Below the pieces are notes generated by a model that saw only the letters and a program-made list of their open reading frames with translations, was not told where the DNA came from and made no database searches. The translations under genes were made by a program, and so were the position numbers. From the NCBI RefSeq assembly GCF_910579365.1, contig NZ_CAJTUX010000009.1:1-64000 (forward strand): a stretch of 64,000 bases of DNA, given 5' to 3'. Positions 41,984-50,716 of the stretch are shown one piece after another (position 1 is the first letter of the stretch; every line of letters begins with the position of its first letter). Source of the DNA: an uncultured Oscillibacter sp. GTDB taxonomy: Bacteria; Bacillota; Clostridia; Oscillospirales; Oscillospiraceae.

Positions 41984-43225
41984 TCACAGACTTTTTTGGC
42001 CGCCGCCTCCGCCCTTTTCCGTGGGCTTCGGGCCGCAGCTCCCGCCGGCGGCGTAGGCCGCCGCCTCCTGGGGCAGGCCCTTCTTTCGCAGGCGGACGTC
42101 CACAAAGAAGTTAATCAGGCAGTTGAGGCAGGCGCACACCGGCACGCCGAAGAACATTCCCGGCACGCCGAAAAAGCCGCCTCCCACCAAAATGGCGATG
42201 ATGACCCACAGGCTGCTGAGGCCCGTGGTGTTGCCCAAAATCTTGGGGCCGATGACGTTGCCGTCCAGCTGCTGGAGGGCCAGAACGAATATGCCGAAAT
42301 ACAGCGCCTGCCGGGGGGAGACCAGCAGAATCAAAAAGGCGCTGGGAATGGCCCCCAGGAACGGCCCGAAGAAGGGGATGATGTTGGTGACGCCCACGAA
42401 GACGGACACCAGGGGCGTGTAGGGGAATTTCAGAATGGAACAGCTCACAAAGCATAGAATACCGATGATGATGGAATCCAGCAGCTTCCCCCGGACAAAG
42501 CCGGAGAAGATGCTGTCCGCCCTCCGCACCCCCCGGAGGACCAGACCCACATTCTCCCGGGAGAACAAACTGTAGGCCAGCTTCCGCCCATAGGCGGCGC
42601 AGCGCTCCTTGGTGGCCAGGAGGTAAACGGAGGCAATGACGCCCACCAGCAGGTCCTTGGCGAAGTTCACCAGGCTCAGCACCCCGCCGGACACCGTCAC
42701 CATCACCGCCTGAAGCTGGGGCAGGACGCCGCTGGTCAGCCACTTGTCCAGGTCCTGGAAATAGGCCGCCATCTGCTGGTTCACCCAGTTCGCCACGGTG
42801 GGATTCGTCTCCAGCAGGTGAATCACCCATCCGCTGATAGTCCGGTAGTAGTTGTCCGCGTTGTCGATGAGCTGCAAAACGCTCTTATAGAGCTCCGGCA
42901 TCAGCACGGAGGCCAGCAGGTAGAAAAAGCACGCGATCACCAGCCAGGCCAGCAGGATGCCCACGGTCCGCACCGCCATGGCGGCGGAGCGATTCCGCGG
43001 CTTTCCCGGCCGGAGGGGAAAGAGATTCCGCTCAAAAAAGTTGACCATGGGGGCCAGCAGATAGGCGATGAACGCCCCGTAGAGAATGGGCTTCACCGCC
43101 TCCACCAGGGCCAGGGCCGCCTTGCCCCCAAAGAGCGTGTCGTACAGCAGCATAACCGCGGCGGCGGTCAAAAAAACCGTCACGCCCAGGCTGACATAGT
43201 GGTTCTTCCGTTCCATGGCGCTCAC
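41984..43225 (-). CDS. AI-2E family permease-like membrane protein
   Basis: 413 residues; GTG 43225 or ATG 43216 could be the start. About eight helices. FVRGKLLDSIIIGILCFVSCSILKFPYTPLVSVFVGVTNIIPFFGPFLGAIPSAFLILL is the conserved family segment. Members act as small-solute or Na+/H+ permeases; the role here is unknown. Single-gene unit, divergent from the lipid kinase. Confidence 0.9.
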   Translation of the reverse strand: MSAMERKNHYVSLGVTVFLTAAAVMLLYDTLFGGKAALALVEAVKPILYGAFIAYLLAPMVNFFERNLFPLRPGKPRNRSAAMAVRTVGILLAWLVIACFFYLLASVLMPELYKSVLQLIDNADNYYRTISGWVIHLLETNPTVANWVNQQMAAYFQDLDKWLTSGVLPQLQAVMVTVSGGVLSLVNFAKDLLVGVIASVYLLATKERCAAYGRKLAYSLFSRENVGLVLRGVRRADSIFSGFVRGKLLDSIIIGILCFVSCSILKFPYTPLVSVFVGVTNIIPFFGPFLGAIPSAFLILLVSPRQALYFGIFVLALQQLDGNVIGPKILGNTTGLSSLWVIIAILVGGGFFGVPGMFFGVPVCACLNCLINFFVDVRLRKKGLPQEAAAYAAGGSCGPKPTEKGGGGGQKSL

Positions 43226-43263
43226 CGTCCTTCCCCCATCATTCTACACGGGGGCGCGGGGAA

Positions 43264-43292
43264 TTGCAATCCTCATTTTTCCATGCTATACT
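43264..43292 (+). promoter_or_regulatory. Promoter of the lipid kinase gene
   Basis: TTGCAA (43264-43269), a 17-base spacer and TATACT (43287-43292). Confidence 0.7.
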
Positions 43293-43339
43293 AAAGTTCA
43301 CAACATCTAAACGCCCAGTCTTCCCTGGAGGTGACCGAG

Positions 43340-44227
43340 ATGAAACAGCGCAAGCTCTTGATGATCGTCAATCCCCGGGCCGGGAAAAGCAAATCCCGGG
43401 GCCCGCTGTTTGACGCCGCCGCCGTCCTCTCCCAGGCCGGCTATCTCCTTTCCGTCCACATGACCGCCGCCCCCGGCGACGCCGCCGAGACCGCCCGGCG
43501 GGAGGGCGGACGGTACGACCTGGTGGTCGCCGTGGGGGGAGACGGCACGCTGAACGAGGTGGCCTCCGGCCTGGTCCGGCTGCGCAGGCCCCCTCTCCTG
43601 GGCTATCTGCCCCAGGGCAGCACCAATGATTTCGCCGCCAGCCTCCGCGTCTCCGGGGACCCGGCGGAGGCCGCCGCCGCCATCGCCCGGAACGTTCCCC
43701 GGCAGCTGGACGTGGGCTTCTGGAACGGCAGGAGCTTTCTTTACGTGGCCTCCTTCGGGGCCTTCACCCGCTCCAGCTACGCCGCCCCCCAGGCCGCCAA
43801 GAACGCCCTAGGCCACTTCGCCTATATTCTGGAGGGCATGAAGGACCTGAACACCCTCCGCCCCTATCAGCTCCGCGTCACCGCCGGAGAGGAGCGCCTG
43901 GACGGGGAATACCTCTTCGGCGCGGTGTGCAACTCCACCTCCATCGGCGGGCTGATGAAGCTGGACCCGGAGCGGGTGGTGCTGGACGACGGGCTGTTTG
44001 AAATGCTGCTGGTCCCCAGCCCCAAGACCGCCGCAGACCTTCAGAGCCTGGTCCACGCCCTTTTGAACCAGGAGTACGACAGCCAGGGCCTGATTTTCCG
44101 CCACGTCTCCTCCATCCGCCTGGAGACGGAGGAGGACCTGCCCTGGTCCCTGGACGGGGAATACGCCCCCAGCGTCCCGGTGGTGGAGATCGAAAACCGC
44201 CGCCAGGGGCTGACCATGCTGCTGTGA
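43340..44227 (+). CDS. Diacylglycerol/lipid kinase (DagK/YegS family)
   Basis: 295 residues from ATG 43340; the GTG at 43331 is part of the Shine-Dalgarno (GGAGGTGA) and is rejected. KLLMIVNPRAGKSKS, VAVGGDGTLNEVASGL and YLPQGSTNDFAASL form the nucleotide-binding core. It phosphorylates diacylglycerol or related lipids in phospholipid recycling. It overlaps the Nudix gene by 4 bp. Confidence 0.92.
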   Translation: MKQRKLLMIVNPRAGKSKSRGPLFDAAAVLSQAGYLLSVHMTAAPGDAAETARREGGRYDLVVAVGGDGTLNEVASGLVRLRRPPLLGYLPQGSTNDFAASLRVSGDPAEAAAAIARNVPRQLDVGFWNGRSFLYVASFGAFTRSSYAAPQAAKNALGHFAYILEGMKDLNTLRPYQLRVTAGEERLDGEYLFGAVCNSTSIGGLMKLDPERVVLDDGLFEMLLVPSPKTAADLQSLVHALLNQEYDSQGLIFRHVSSIRLETEEDLPWSLDGEYAPSVPVVEIENRRQGLTMLL

Positions 44228-44829
44228 CCGGGGAGCTGGAGCGGCTGCGCCGCCGCTTTGAGGGACATGTCCCCGGCCTTCTGGGGGCGGCCCGGAGCTA
44301 TGCCGTCCTCTGTCCCCTGGTGGAGGGGGAAGACGGCCTCGCCCTCCTCTTCGAGGTCCGGGCCCCCCAGCTGCGGCAGGGGGGCGAGGTCTGCTTCCCC
44401 GGCGGGCGGATGGAGCCGGGGGAGAGCATTCTGGACTGCGCCCTCCGGGAGACGGAGGAGGAGCTGTCCATCCCCCGGGAGGAGGTCCGGCCCCTGGGCA
44501 CGCCGGATTTCATTTGCAGCCAGCGGGGCTTTCTTCTCCACCCGGTGCTGGGGCTGGTGTCCCCGGCGGGGCTGGAGGCCCTGCGCCCCTCCCCGGCGGA
44601 GGTGGCGGCGGTGTTCACCGTTCCCCTCTCCTTCTTCCGGGAGACGGAGCCGGAGGTCTGGCGCTATGACCTGGTCCCCCGGGTGCCGGAGGACTTCCCC
44701 TACGCCGCCGTCGGCATTCCCCGGACCTATCCCTGGAGCCGGGGGCGGACGGAGGTCCCCATCTGGCGCTATCAGGGCCGCGCCGTGTGGGGCATGACGG
44801 CCCGTCTGGTGCGGGAAATTCTCCGCTGA
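44224..44829 (+). CDS. Nudix hydrolase, CoA-pyrophosphatase type
   Basis: 201 residues from GTG 44224 (overlap GTGA with the lipid kinase). Nudix box GGRMEPGESILDCALRETEEELSI at about 59-82, preceded by PQLRQGGEVCFPG, the pattern of NudL/YeaB CoA hydrolases. It splits CoA or similar dinucleotide pyrophosphates. Pairing with a lipid kinase may be only positional. Confidence 0.9.
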   Translation: MTGELERLRRRFEGHVPGLLGAARSYAVLCPLVEGEDGLALLFEVRAPQLRQGGEVCFPGGRMEPGESILDCALRETEEELSIPREEVRPLGTPDFICSQRGFLLHPVLGLVSPAGLEALRPSPAEVAAVFTVPLSFFRETEPEVWRYDLVPRVPEDFPYAAVGIPRTYPWSRGRTEVPIWRYQGRAVWGMTARLVREILR

Positions 44830-44831
44830 AT

Positions 44832-44869
44832 GCGGCAAAAGGAGACGGACTCCCGTCTCCTTTTGCCGC
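44832..44869. terminator. Bidirectional terminator
   Basis: A perfect 17-bp stem (44832-44848 with 44853-44869) with a 4-base loop between convergent genes, with internal AAAA/TTTT. Confidence 0.85.
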
Positions 44870-44870
44870 C

Positions 44871-45398
44871 TCACGCCCCGGCGGAGTCCGCCAGTCCCTC
44901 CTCGATTCGCGCGGCGATATAGTTTTCCACCCCGTCATAGGGAATCTCCAGCGCCGTGGCCAGCTCGCCGTAGAGCAGGCGCTCCGCCTGCTTCATATAC
45001 CGTTCGTCCACCACGCCCAGGCGGCGGTTCTTGGCCGCCGCCCGGCTGCGCTTGCCGTAGATGGCCTTCATCATCTCGATCAGCGCCTGGTGCCCCCCGT
45101 CCCGGACGGCGGACTGGTACTGCTGGGCCAGGGCCTGGGTTGTGTTTCCCTGCCAGGCCGCCGCCTGAATGCCGGGCATCTGGTCAATCAGCGCCTCCGC
45201 CTCCTCTCGGGAGATCACCGGGCGGACGGGCACCTTTTCGCTGTCCACCGGCGCGTAAATCACCCCGTCCTGCCACAGGGGCTTGAGGAGGTAGTACCGC
45301 CGGTTCCGGTCCTCCCCCAAGAGGTTCGGACGGACAATTCCCTCCACCCGGCACACGCCGGTGGAGCCGTAAACCACCAATTCTCCAGGCTGAAACAT
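44871..45398 (-). CDS. CarD-family transcriptional regulator
   Basis: 175 residues. The N-terminal RNA-polymerase-interacting domain (MFQPGELVVYGSTGVCRVEGI...RRYYLLKPLWQDGVIYAPVDSEKVPVRPVIS) is followed by a helical DNA-binding part ending in ALEIPYDGVENYIAARIEEGL. CarD/CdnL proteins stabilise open promoter complexes. The length is typical. Single gene. Confidence 0.93.
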   Translation of the reverse strand: MFQPGELVVYGSTGVCRVEGIVRPNLLGEDRNRRYYLLKPLWQDGVIYAPVDSEKVPVRPVISREEAEALIDQMPGIQAAAWQGNTTQALAQQYQSAVRDGGHQALIEMMKAIYGKRSRAAAKNRRLGVVDERYMKQAERLLYGELATALEIPYDGVENYIAARIEEGLADSAGA

Positions 45399-45518
45399 GC
45401 AGGTCCTCCTTTCCTTTCCGCTCCAAATCGCTCTCTTATTTTACCACATTTTGCTGAAAACATGTAAGCGAAATTTTATAGGGAAACCGTTATTTTTTTG
45501 TCTCCGCCGGAAAGCGCA

Positions 45519-45547
45519 TTGACAATCATTCCGGATTTCCTTATGAT
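45519..45547 (+). promoter_or_regulatory. Promoter of the small-protein gene
   Basis: TTGACA (45519-45524), a 17-base spacer, TATGAT (45542-45547): near-perfect consensus. Confidence 0.75.
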
Positions 45548-45597
45548 GGAGCTGCCGCCGCTCACTCCGGCGCAGCAAACGAAAAAGGAGTATACAC

Positions 45598-45822
45598 ATG
45601 AGTTTCGACATCAAAGCCAAAATCGAGGAGCTGGCCGCCCAACTCCAGAAGGACCCTCACCTCCTCCAGAACTTTCAGAAGGACCCCGTGAAGGCCCTGG
45701 AAACGCTGCTGGGCGTGGACCTGCCGGACGAGCAGCTTCAGCCCCTGGTCGCCGGCGTAAAGACCAAGCTGGCCGCCGCGGACCTGGGAGACAAGCTTGA
45801 GGGGCTGAAAAAGCTTTTCTAA
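45598..45822 (+). CDS. Small helical protein of unknown function
   Basis: 74 residues, ribosome site AAAAGGAG. SFDIKAKIEELAAQLQKDP then HLLQNFQKDPVKALETLLG, VDLPDEQLQPLVAGVKTKL, ending GDKLEGLKKLF. No signal peptide or membrane segment. The middle (F-x-x-DP-x-x-x-L-x-x-x-LG-x-x-LP) resembles Nif11/nitrile-hydratase-type leader peptides, but there is no Gly-Gly site or core peptide and no modifying enzyme nearby. The strong promoter suggests high expression. Confidence 0.7.
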   Translation: MSFDIKAKIEELAAQLQKDPHLLQNFQKDPVKALETLLGVDLPDEQLQPLVAGVKTKLAAADLGDKLEGLKKLF

Positions 45823-45925
45823 GCCCGCCCCCCGCAGCTGTCAACCTCTCCGCCGCCGGGGCATATACTCTAACACCCCAACAGACCTGGCGGTCCGTCC
45901 GCGTTTCAACAAGAAGGAGGAAGCC

Positions 45926-46867
45926 ATGCGCGTCTACACATCCGCCGGCCAGCTCACCGGCCGCACCCCGCTTCTGGAGCTTGTCCGCCTGGAGAAGGCG
46001 GAGGGCCTGGAGGCCCGCATCCTCGGTAAGCTGGAGTACCTGAACCCCTCCGGCAGCGTGAAGGACCGGGTGGCCTGGGCCATGATCGGCCAAGCCGAGG
46101 CCCAGGGCCTGCTGCGTCCCGGCGGCGTCATCATCGAGCCCACCTCCGGCAGCACCGGGGCCGGGCTGGCCTCTGTGGCCGCCGCCAGGGGCTATCGGGC
46201 CATCATCGTCATGCCGGACACCATGAGTCTGGAGCGCCGCCGCATCATCCTGGCCTATGGCGCGGAGCTGGTGCTGACGGAGGGGGCCCTGGGCATGGCG
46301 GGGTCCATCGCCAAGGCGGAGGCCCTGGCCCGGGAGATTCCCGGCAGCTTCATCCCCAGCCAGTTTTCCAACCCCGCCAACCCCGCCGCCCACCGGGAGA
46401 CCACCGGCCCGGAAATCTGGGAGGATACCGGCGGACAGGTGGACGTCTTTGTCGCCGGCGTGGGCACCGGCGGCACCATCTCCGGCGTGGGACAGTACCT
46501 CAAGAGCCGGAATCCCGCCGTGCGCGTCGCGGCGGTGGAGCCCGCCGCCTCTCCGGTCCTCAGCGGGGGCCCCGCCGGAAGCCACCGGATTCAGGGCATC
46601 GGCGCGGGGATGATTCCGCCGGTGCTGGACACGGGAATCTATGACGAGATCATCCCCGTAGAGGACGAGGCCGCCTTCGCCGCCTGCCGCCAGATAGGCC
46701 GGATGGAGGGCGTGCTGGTGGGCGTCTCCTCCGGCGCGGCGGTGTGGGCCGCCCTCCGGCTGGCCCGGCGGCCGGAGAACCGGGGAAAGACCATTGTGGC
46801 CCTGCTGCCGGACTCCGGGGAACGCTATCTCTCCACCTCCCTGTTTTCCGACGGAGACCCCCTGTGA
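45926..46867 (+). CDS. cysK: Cysteine synthase A
   Basis: 313 residues. The PLP lysine is in LNPSGSVKDRVAWAM (about residue 44), with EPTSGSTGAGLASVAA, the phosphate loop GTGGTISGVG, and GIGAGMIPPVLD. It makes cysteine from O-acetylserine and sulfide. Ribosome site AAGGAGGAAG. Single gene; no upstream sulfur riboswitch or T-box is seen. Confidence 0.96.
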   Translation: MRVYTSAGQLTGRTPLLELVRLEKAEGLEARILGKLEYLNPSGSVKDRVAWAMIGQAEAQGLLRPGGVIIEPTSGSTGAGLASVAAARGYRAIIVMPDTMSLERRRIILAYGAELVLTEGALGMAGSIAKAEALAREIPGSFIPSQFSNPANPAAHRETTGPEIWEDTGGQVDVFVAGVGTGGTISGVGQYLKSRNPAVRVAAVEPAASPVLSGGPAGSHRIQGIGAGMIPPVLDTGIYDEIIPVEDEAAFAACRQIGRMEGVLVGVSSGAAVWAALRLARRPENRGKTIVALLPDSGERYLSTSLFSDGDPL

Positions 46868-46925
46868 GATTCGCACAATTTTCTCCCGTGAAATCATGCA
46901 CTTTGCAGATTTGTCACAACGGCGC

Positions 46926-46954
46926 TTGACAGCGCCCCGGTTTCCCTGTATGCT
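46926..46954 (+). promoter_or_regulatory. Promoter of the purine operon
   Basis: TTGACA (46926-46931), 17-base spacer, TATGCT (46949-46954), just before the riboswitch. Confidence 0.8.
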
Positions 46955-46968
46955 AAGCGACATATACT

Positions 46969-47033
46969 GGCTTGTATAAGTTCATGATTGGATGAGCGTT
47001 TCTACCAACTGCCTTAACAGTTGACTACAAGTT
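46969..47033 (+). ncRNA. Purine riboswitch aptamer (guanine-type C)
   Basis: P1 CTTGT/ACAAG (46971-46975 with 47027-47031), P2 TTCAT/ATGAG with loop GATTGG, the junction CGTTTCTACC, and P3 AACTG/CAGTT with loop CCTTAA match the purine fold. The specificity position in GACTAC is C, pointing to guanine/hypoxanthine/xanthine-like ligands rather than adenine. The P2 loop is one base shorter than usual. Confidence 0.85.
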
Positions 47034-47083
47034 TTCGGGTCCGCCCGGAAACCTGTAGTCTTCTTGTTTCGGCAGTTTTTTTG
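47007..47083 (+). terminator. Riboswitch-controlled terminator, excluded by the folded aptamer
   Basis: Inner stem 47023-47039 with 47044-47060; outer stem AACTGCC (47007-47013) with GGCAGTT (47071-47077), followed by TTTTTTT. The 5' arms of this hairpin are the P3 and P1 strands of the aptamer, so ligand binding should prevent termination (ON switch). Confidence 0.7.
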
Positions 47084-47230
47084 TTTTCTATGGCTTCCTC
47101 TGCCGGCAGCGGAAGACCGTCCCCCGCTCTCCAAGATCGGCACGCCTCATGTGCGCACGTGACGGCTGCTCATGCGCTTATCCTGCCCGTATGACTTCAC
47201 GCGAAATCCGCGTACATGGGAGGACCGCGC

Positions 47231-48586
47231 ATGAGCAGTCTTTTGATTCAAAACGCCCCGGCCATCGTCACCTGCGACCGGCAGGACACCGTGCTGGAAA
47301 ATGCCCACATCCTGATTCAAGACGGCGTCATCGCCTACATGGGCCAGGAGCCCCAGACGGCGGACCAGGTGCTGGACGCCTCGGGCTGCATCGTCTATCC
47401 CGGCCTGATCAACACCCACCATCATCTCTATCAGACCTTCAGCCGGAACCTGCCCCAGGTGCAGAACATAGAGCTGTTCGACTGGCTGCGGACGCTCTAC
47501 GAAATCTGGAAGAACCTGGACGCCGAGACCATCTATCACAGCTCCGTCACCGGCATGGGGGAGCTGCTGAAAACCGGCTGCACCACCGTCTTTGACCATC
47601 ACTACGTCTTTCCCGGCGGCGCCTCCGCCGCCCTGCTGGACGCGCAGTTCGCCGCCGCCAAGGATCTGGGCGTGCGGATGTACGCCTCCCGGGGCAGCAT
47701 GGATTTGAGCAAGAAGGACGGCGGCCTGCCCCCGGACAGCGTGGTCCAGACGGTGGACGAGATTCTGCGGGACTGCCAGCGGGCGGTGGAGAAATACCAC
47801 GATCCCTCCTTCAACTCCATGCGCATGGTGGCCCTGGCCCCCTGTTCCCCCTTCAGCGTCACCGGGGAGCTGCTGCGCCAGTCCGCCCTGCTGGCCCGGG
47901 ACCTGGGCGTCCGGCTCCACACCCACCTCTGTGAGACCAAGGACGAGGAGAACTTCGTCCTGGAGAAATACGGAAAGCGCCCCCTGGCCTATATGGAGGA
48001 CCTGGGCTGGCTGGGCCGCGACGTCTGGTACGCCCACGGCATCCACTTCAACGACGATGAGCTCAAGCTCCTGGCGGACACGGGCACCGGCGTGGCCCAC
48101 TGTCCCATCTCCAACATGAAGCTCTCCTCCGGCGTCTGCCGGATTCCCGACATGCTGGCCCTGGGAGTTTCCGTGGGCCTTGCCGTGGACGGCAGCGCCA
48201 GCAACGACGGGTCCAGCCTGCTGGAGGAACTGCGGACCGCCTTCCTGCTTCACAGGCTCTGCTCCAGCGAGCGGGCCCCCAGCGGATACGACTGCCTGAA
48301 AATCGCCACCCAGGGCAGCGCCCGGGTGCTGGGACGGGAGGACATCGGCAGTCTGGAGACGGGCAAGGCCGGGGACCTCTTTATGATCCGCCGGAACCGG
48401 CTGGAGCTGGTGGGGGCGGACCTGGATGTAAAGTCCATGCTGGGCACCGTGGGCTTCAAGGGCGCGGTGGACTGCACCGTGGTCAACGGCCGCGTCGTGG
48501 TCCGGGACGGCCGCCTTACCGGCGTGGACGAGGAGAAGGCGGTCCGGGAGGCCCGGGCCTGTGTCCAAGCGTATTTAAACCGCTGA
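47231..48586 (+). CDS. Amidohydrolase, 8-oxoguanine/guanine deaminase type
   Basis: 451 residues from ATG 47231 (GGGAGG upstream). Metal-dependent hydrolase of the COG0402 group: YPGLINTHHHLYQTF, HTHLCE, HGIHFNDDEL, AHCPISNMKLSSGV and VDGSASNDGSS give the metal and catalytic residues. NTHHHLYQ is the form seen in 8-oxoguanine deaminases. The purine riboswitch in front and the xanthine-type permease behind support a role in purine breakdown. Confidence 0.87.
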   Translation: MSSLLIQNAPAIVTCDRQDTVLENAHILIQDGVIAYMGQEPQTADQVLDASGCIVYPGLINTHHHLYQTFSRNLPQVQNIELFDWLRTLYEIWKNLDAETIYHSSVTGMGELLKTGCTTVFDHHYVFPGGASAALLDAQFAAAKDLGVRMYASRGSMDLSKKDGGLPPDSVVQTVDEILRDCQRAVEKYHDPSFNSMRMVALAPCSPFSVTGELLRQSALLARDLGVRLHTHLCETKDEENFVLEKYGKRPLAYMEDLGWLGRDVWYAHGIHFNDDELKLLADTGTGVAHCPISNMKLSSGVCRIPDMLALGVSVGLAVDGSASNDGSSLLEELRTAFLLHRLCSSERAPSGYDCLKIATQGSARVLGREDIGSLETGKAGDLFMIRRNRLELVGADLDVKSMLGTVGFKGAVDCTVVNGRVVVRDGRLTGVDEEKAVREARACVQAYLNR

Positions 48587-48603
48587 GTGCATGTTAAAAA
48601 TCA

Positions 48604-48629
48604 CTCCGCGGAACCTGCCTTCCGCGGAG
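48604..48629 (+). repeat. Intercistronic hairpin
   Basis: CTCCGCGGAA/TTCCGCGGAG, perfect 10-bp stem with a 6-base loop between the amidohydrolase and permease genes, no T-run. Confidence 0.6.
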
Positions 48630-48647
48630 CTACGGGAGGAAAACCGC

Positions 48648-49409
48648 ATGAACGCTGATCGAAAAAACACCCGCGAACAGGACCGGAACATGGTCTATGA
48701 ACTGGACGGCCGCCCCAGCCTTTCCACCGCCGTCCCCCTGGGTCGCCAGCACGTGCTGGCGATGTTCACCTCGAATCTGGCTCCCATTCTCATCATCGCC
48801 GGGGTCTGCGGACTCTCCGGCGCGGACACGGTGACCATGGTTCAATGCGCCATGTTCGTCTCGGGCCTCACCACCTTCATCCAGCTCTATCCCCTGCGGC
48901 TGGGGAGCCGCTATCAGGTGGGGGCGCGGCTTCCCATCGTCATGGGCACCTCCTTCACCTTCGTGCCCACCGCTTCCGCCGTGGGTGCGGCGGGGGGCAT
49001 CGGGGCCATGACCCGGGTGGTGAACCGCTGGTGCATCGCCACCGGGGCCTTCATCCTGATGATCTCCGGCTTCTTCCCCAAGCTGGGGGTGCTTTTCTCC
49101 GCCATTCCCAACGCCGTGCTGGGCGGCGCCATCATCACGGTCTTCGGAATGATCCTCATCAACGGCATCAAGATGATCGCCAAGGCGGGCTTCAGCGAGC
49201 GGAACATCCTGGTCATGGGCCTGACCTTTGTCTTCGGCATCGGCGTGCCCGCCCACCCGGACGCCGTAGCCCAGCTCCCCGGCTTCATCCGCTTCATTTT
49301 CAACGACGCCGTCACCGCCACCTGTATCATGGCCATTCTGGCCAACCTGCTGTTCCCCCTGCGGGACCAGGCGGATATTGAGCTGGCCAAAGAGGCCATG
49401 CGGGGATAA
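48648..49409 (+). pseudogene. Xanthine/uracil permease with large in-frame internal deletion
   Basis: 253 residues from ATG 48648 (GGGAGGA upstream) against about 440-460 in the NCS2 family. The start (PLGRQHVLAMFTSNLAPILIIAGV... LPIVMGTSFTFVPTASAVGAAGGIGA) and the end (MTRVVNRWCIATGAFILMISGFFPKLGVLFSAIPNAVLGGAIITVFGMI) are normal. The middle, including the substrate-binding helices with ETIGD and NTSFSQN, is absent. The frame stays open across the junction. It is probably non-functional as a transporter, unless the gap is an assembly error. Confidence 0.8.
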
Positions 49410-49529
49410 ACGTCCCCCCTCGGGACGGCGCGGATGCTCTCCTTTGTCCGGCGGGCCCGCCCTTGCAGAAAGACCGCGGACCGGAAGACCCGCCGGGGCG
49501 GATGGCCGCCTCTCCCCCGCAGGACCGCC

Positions 49530-49566
49530 GAAAGGGCCGGAGAAACGTTGTTTCTCCGGCCCTTTC
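49530..49566 (+). terminator. Terminator after the purine operon
   Basis: A perfect 16-bp stem GAAAGGGCCGGAGAAA/TTTCTCCGGCCCTTTC with a 5-base loop. Confidence 0.75.
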
Positions 49567-49616
49567 GCAGTACGATGACCGCCGCCGGCGCTCACAGTCC
49601 CGCCGCGCCGTTCCTC

Positions 49617-50294
49617 CTATTCCATATACGGCTTCAGCAAGGTCCGCAGGAAGAAATTCCCAAGCAGGCAGGGAAGGGAAAACCCCAGCAGAAGCAGATA
49701 CAGTCCGCTCAACGGGAACAGCAGCACCGCCAGCAGCGGCAAGCCGTAGCAGCAAAGCGCCGCCGGTATGGACCGCAGCGGCCTTGCCACCCCCAGCACC
49801 AGCGCCAGCCCCACGGCCTCCTTCCCCTTTTTCCCGCTGTCCAGCAGGCCATACAGATACCCGGAGGACAGCAGCGTCATCAAAAAGACGGTGGAGCACA
49901 CCAGGAAGGGAAGAAAGAACAGCAGGTTTAACGCCGCGCGGCTCAGATAGAACCACATCCCGCACCCCGCCAAGCCCAGCGGCGCCGCCGTCAGCAAAAA
50001 CGCCAGATACCCCCGCTTCCAGTCCCGCCGGAACGCCTCCCAGTACTCCCGGAGGCATTTCACCGGCTGATCCCGCACCACCCGGAGCATCACGCGGTTC
50101 ATGGCATAGAGACTGAGGGGAATGGTAACAACGGGGATGCAGCCCAGCAGAAACAGGAGGTTTGCCTTCAGCAGGGCGCCGCACTGGCCGCTCACAAGCT
50201 CCAGGACCCGGGCAAAGCCGGTCTTCCCGGGGGCTTCCCCGCCGTCCTCGACCTCCGGCGGCATAAGATCGCTATCGTCGCTTTGAAAAAACAT
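49617..50294 (-). CDS. DUF624 (YesL-like) membrane protein
   Basis: 225 residues. Five to six membrane helices with LVSGQCGALLKANLLFLLGCIPVVTIPLSLYAMNRVMLRVVRDQP, the conserved start of DUF624 proteins. These are almost always encoded beside sugar ABC transporters; their function is unknown. Here it is divergent from the alpha-galactoside transporter genes and shares their promoter region. Confidence 0.85.
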   Translation of the reverse strand: MFFQSDDSDLMPPEVEDGGEAPGKTGFARVLELVSGQCGALLKANLLFLLGCIPVVTIPLSLYAMNRVMLRVVRDQPVKCLREYWEAFRRDWKRGYLAFLLTAAPLGLAGCGMWFYLSRAALNLLFFLPFLVCSTVFLMTLLSSGYLYGLLDSGKKGKEAVGLALVLGVARPLRSIPAALCCYGLPLLAVLLFPLSGLYLLLLGFSLPCLLGNFFLRTLLKPYME

Positions 50295-50580
50295 GACCTG
50301 CCCCTCCTCTGCCCCCGCGTGCGGCGGAGAAATTTATTGAGAAACAGAATATCACACTTTTTTCACCAATTCAAGAGCATGCCGCCTTTTTTCGCGCCGA
50401 TGTTATTCCGGTATATTTTTATCCCTAAATCCAATGGAATTTACTGGATGAAAGAAGACGCATCCCGTTCTATCGGGAATTTTTATGTGCAATATATACA
50501 AAAATTAGCCCTGCTTTTTCGCCATTACACTGGTTTTAATCCCAAACATAGCAAAATGTGGCGCAACCTCTCCAAAAGGG
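50295..50580. other. Upstream regulatory region of the alpha-galactoside locus
   Basis: AT-rich region between two divergent transcripts. No gene is supported. An inverted copy of the ATTTTGC motif (GCAAAAT, 50549-50556) precedes the two direct copies at 50581 and 50601. Confidence 0.5.
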
Positions 50581-50652
50581 ATATTTTGCAACATCGCGAA
50601 ATATTTTGCGCACAAAGCGGCATTTACAAATTTCACTTTTCCGTATTATGAT
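50581..50652 (+). promoter_or_regulatory. Promoter with two direct repeats, probable AraC-type operator
   Basis: ATATTTTGC at 50581-50589 and 50601-50609, exactly 20 bp apart, just before TTTACA (50623-50628) and TATGAT (50647-50652, 18-base spacer). Direct repeats next to the -35 box are the usual binding layout of AraC-family activators; one is encoded at 56191. Confidence 0.6.
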
Positions 50653-50716
50653 AAACAAAACCGCGTTCCATCTCCCCGGGGCTGTGCGGCGCGGAAAACG
50701 GAAAAGGAGTGGAGTT

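Noticed and set aside
43331..43339. GTG start three codons before the lipid kinase ATG
   Set aside because: The GTG is inside the Shine-Dalgarno sequence GGAGGTGA.
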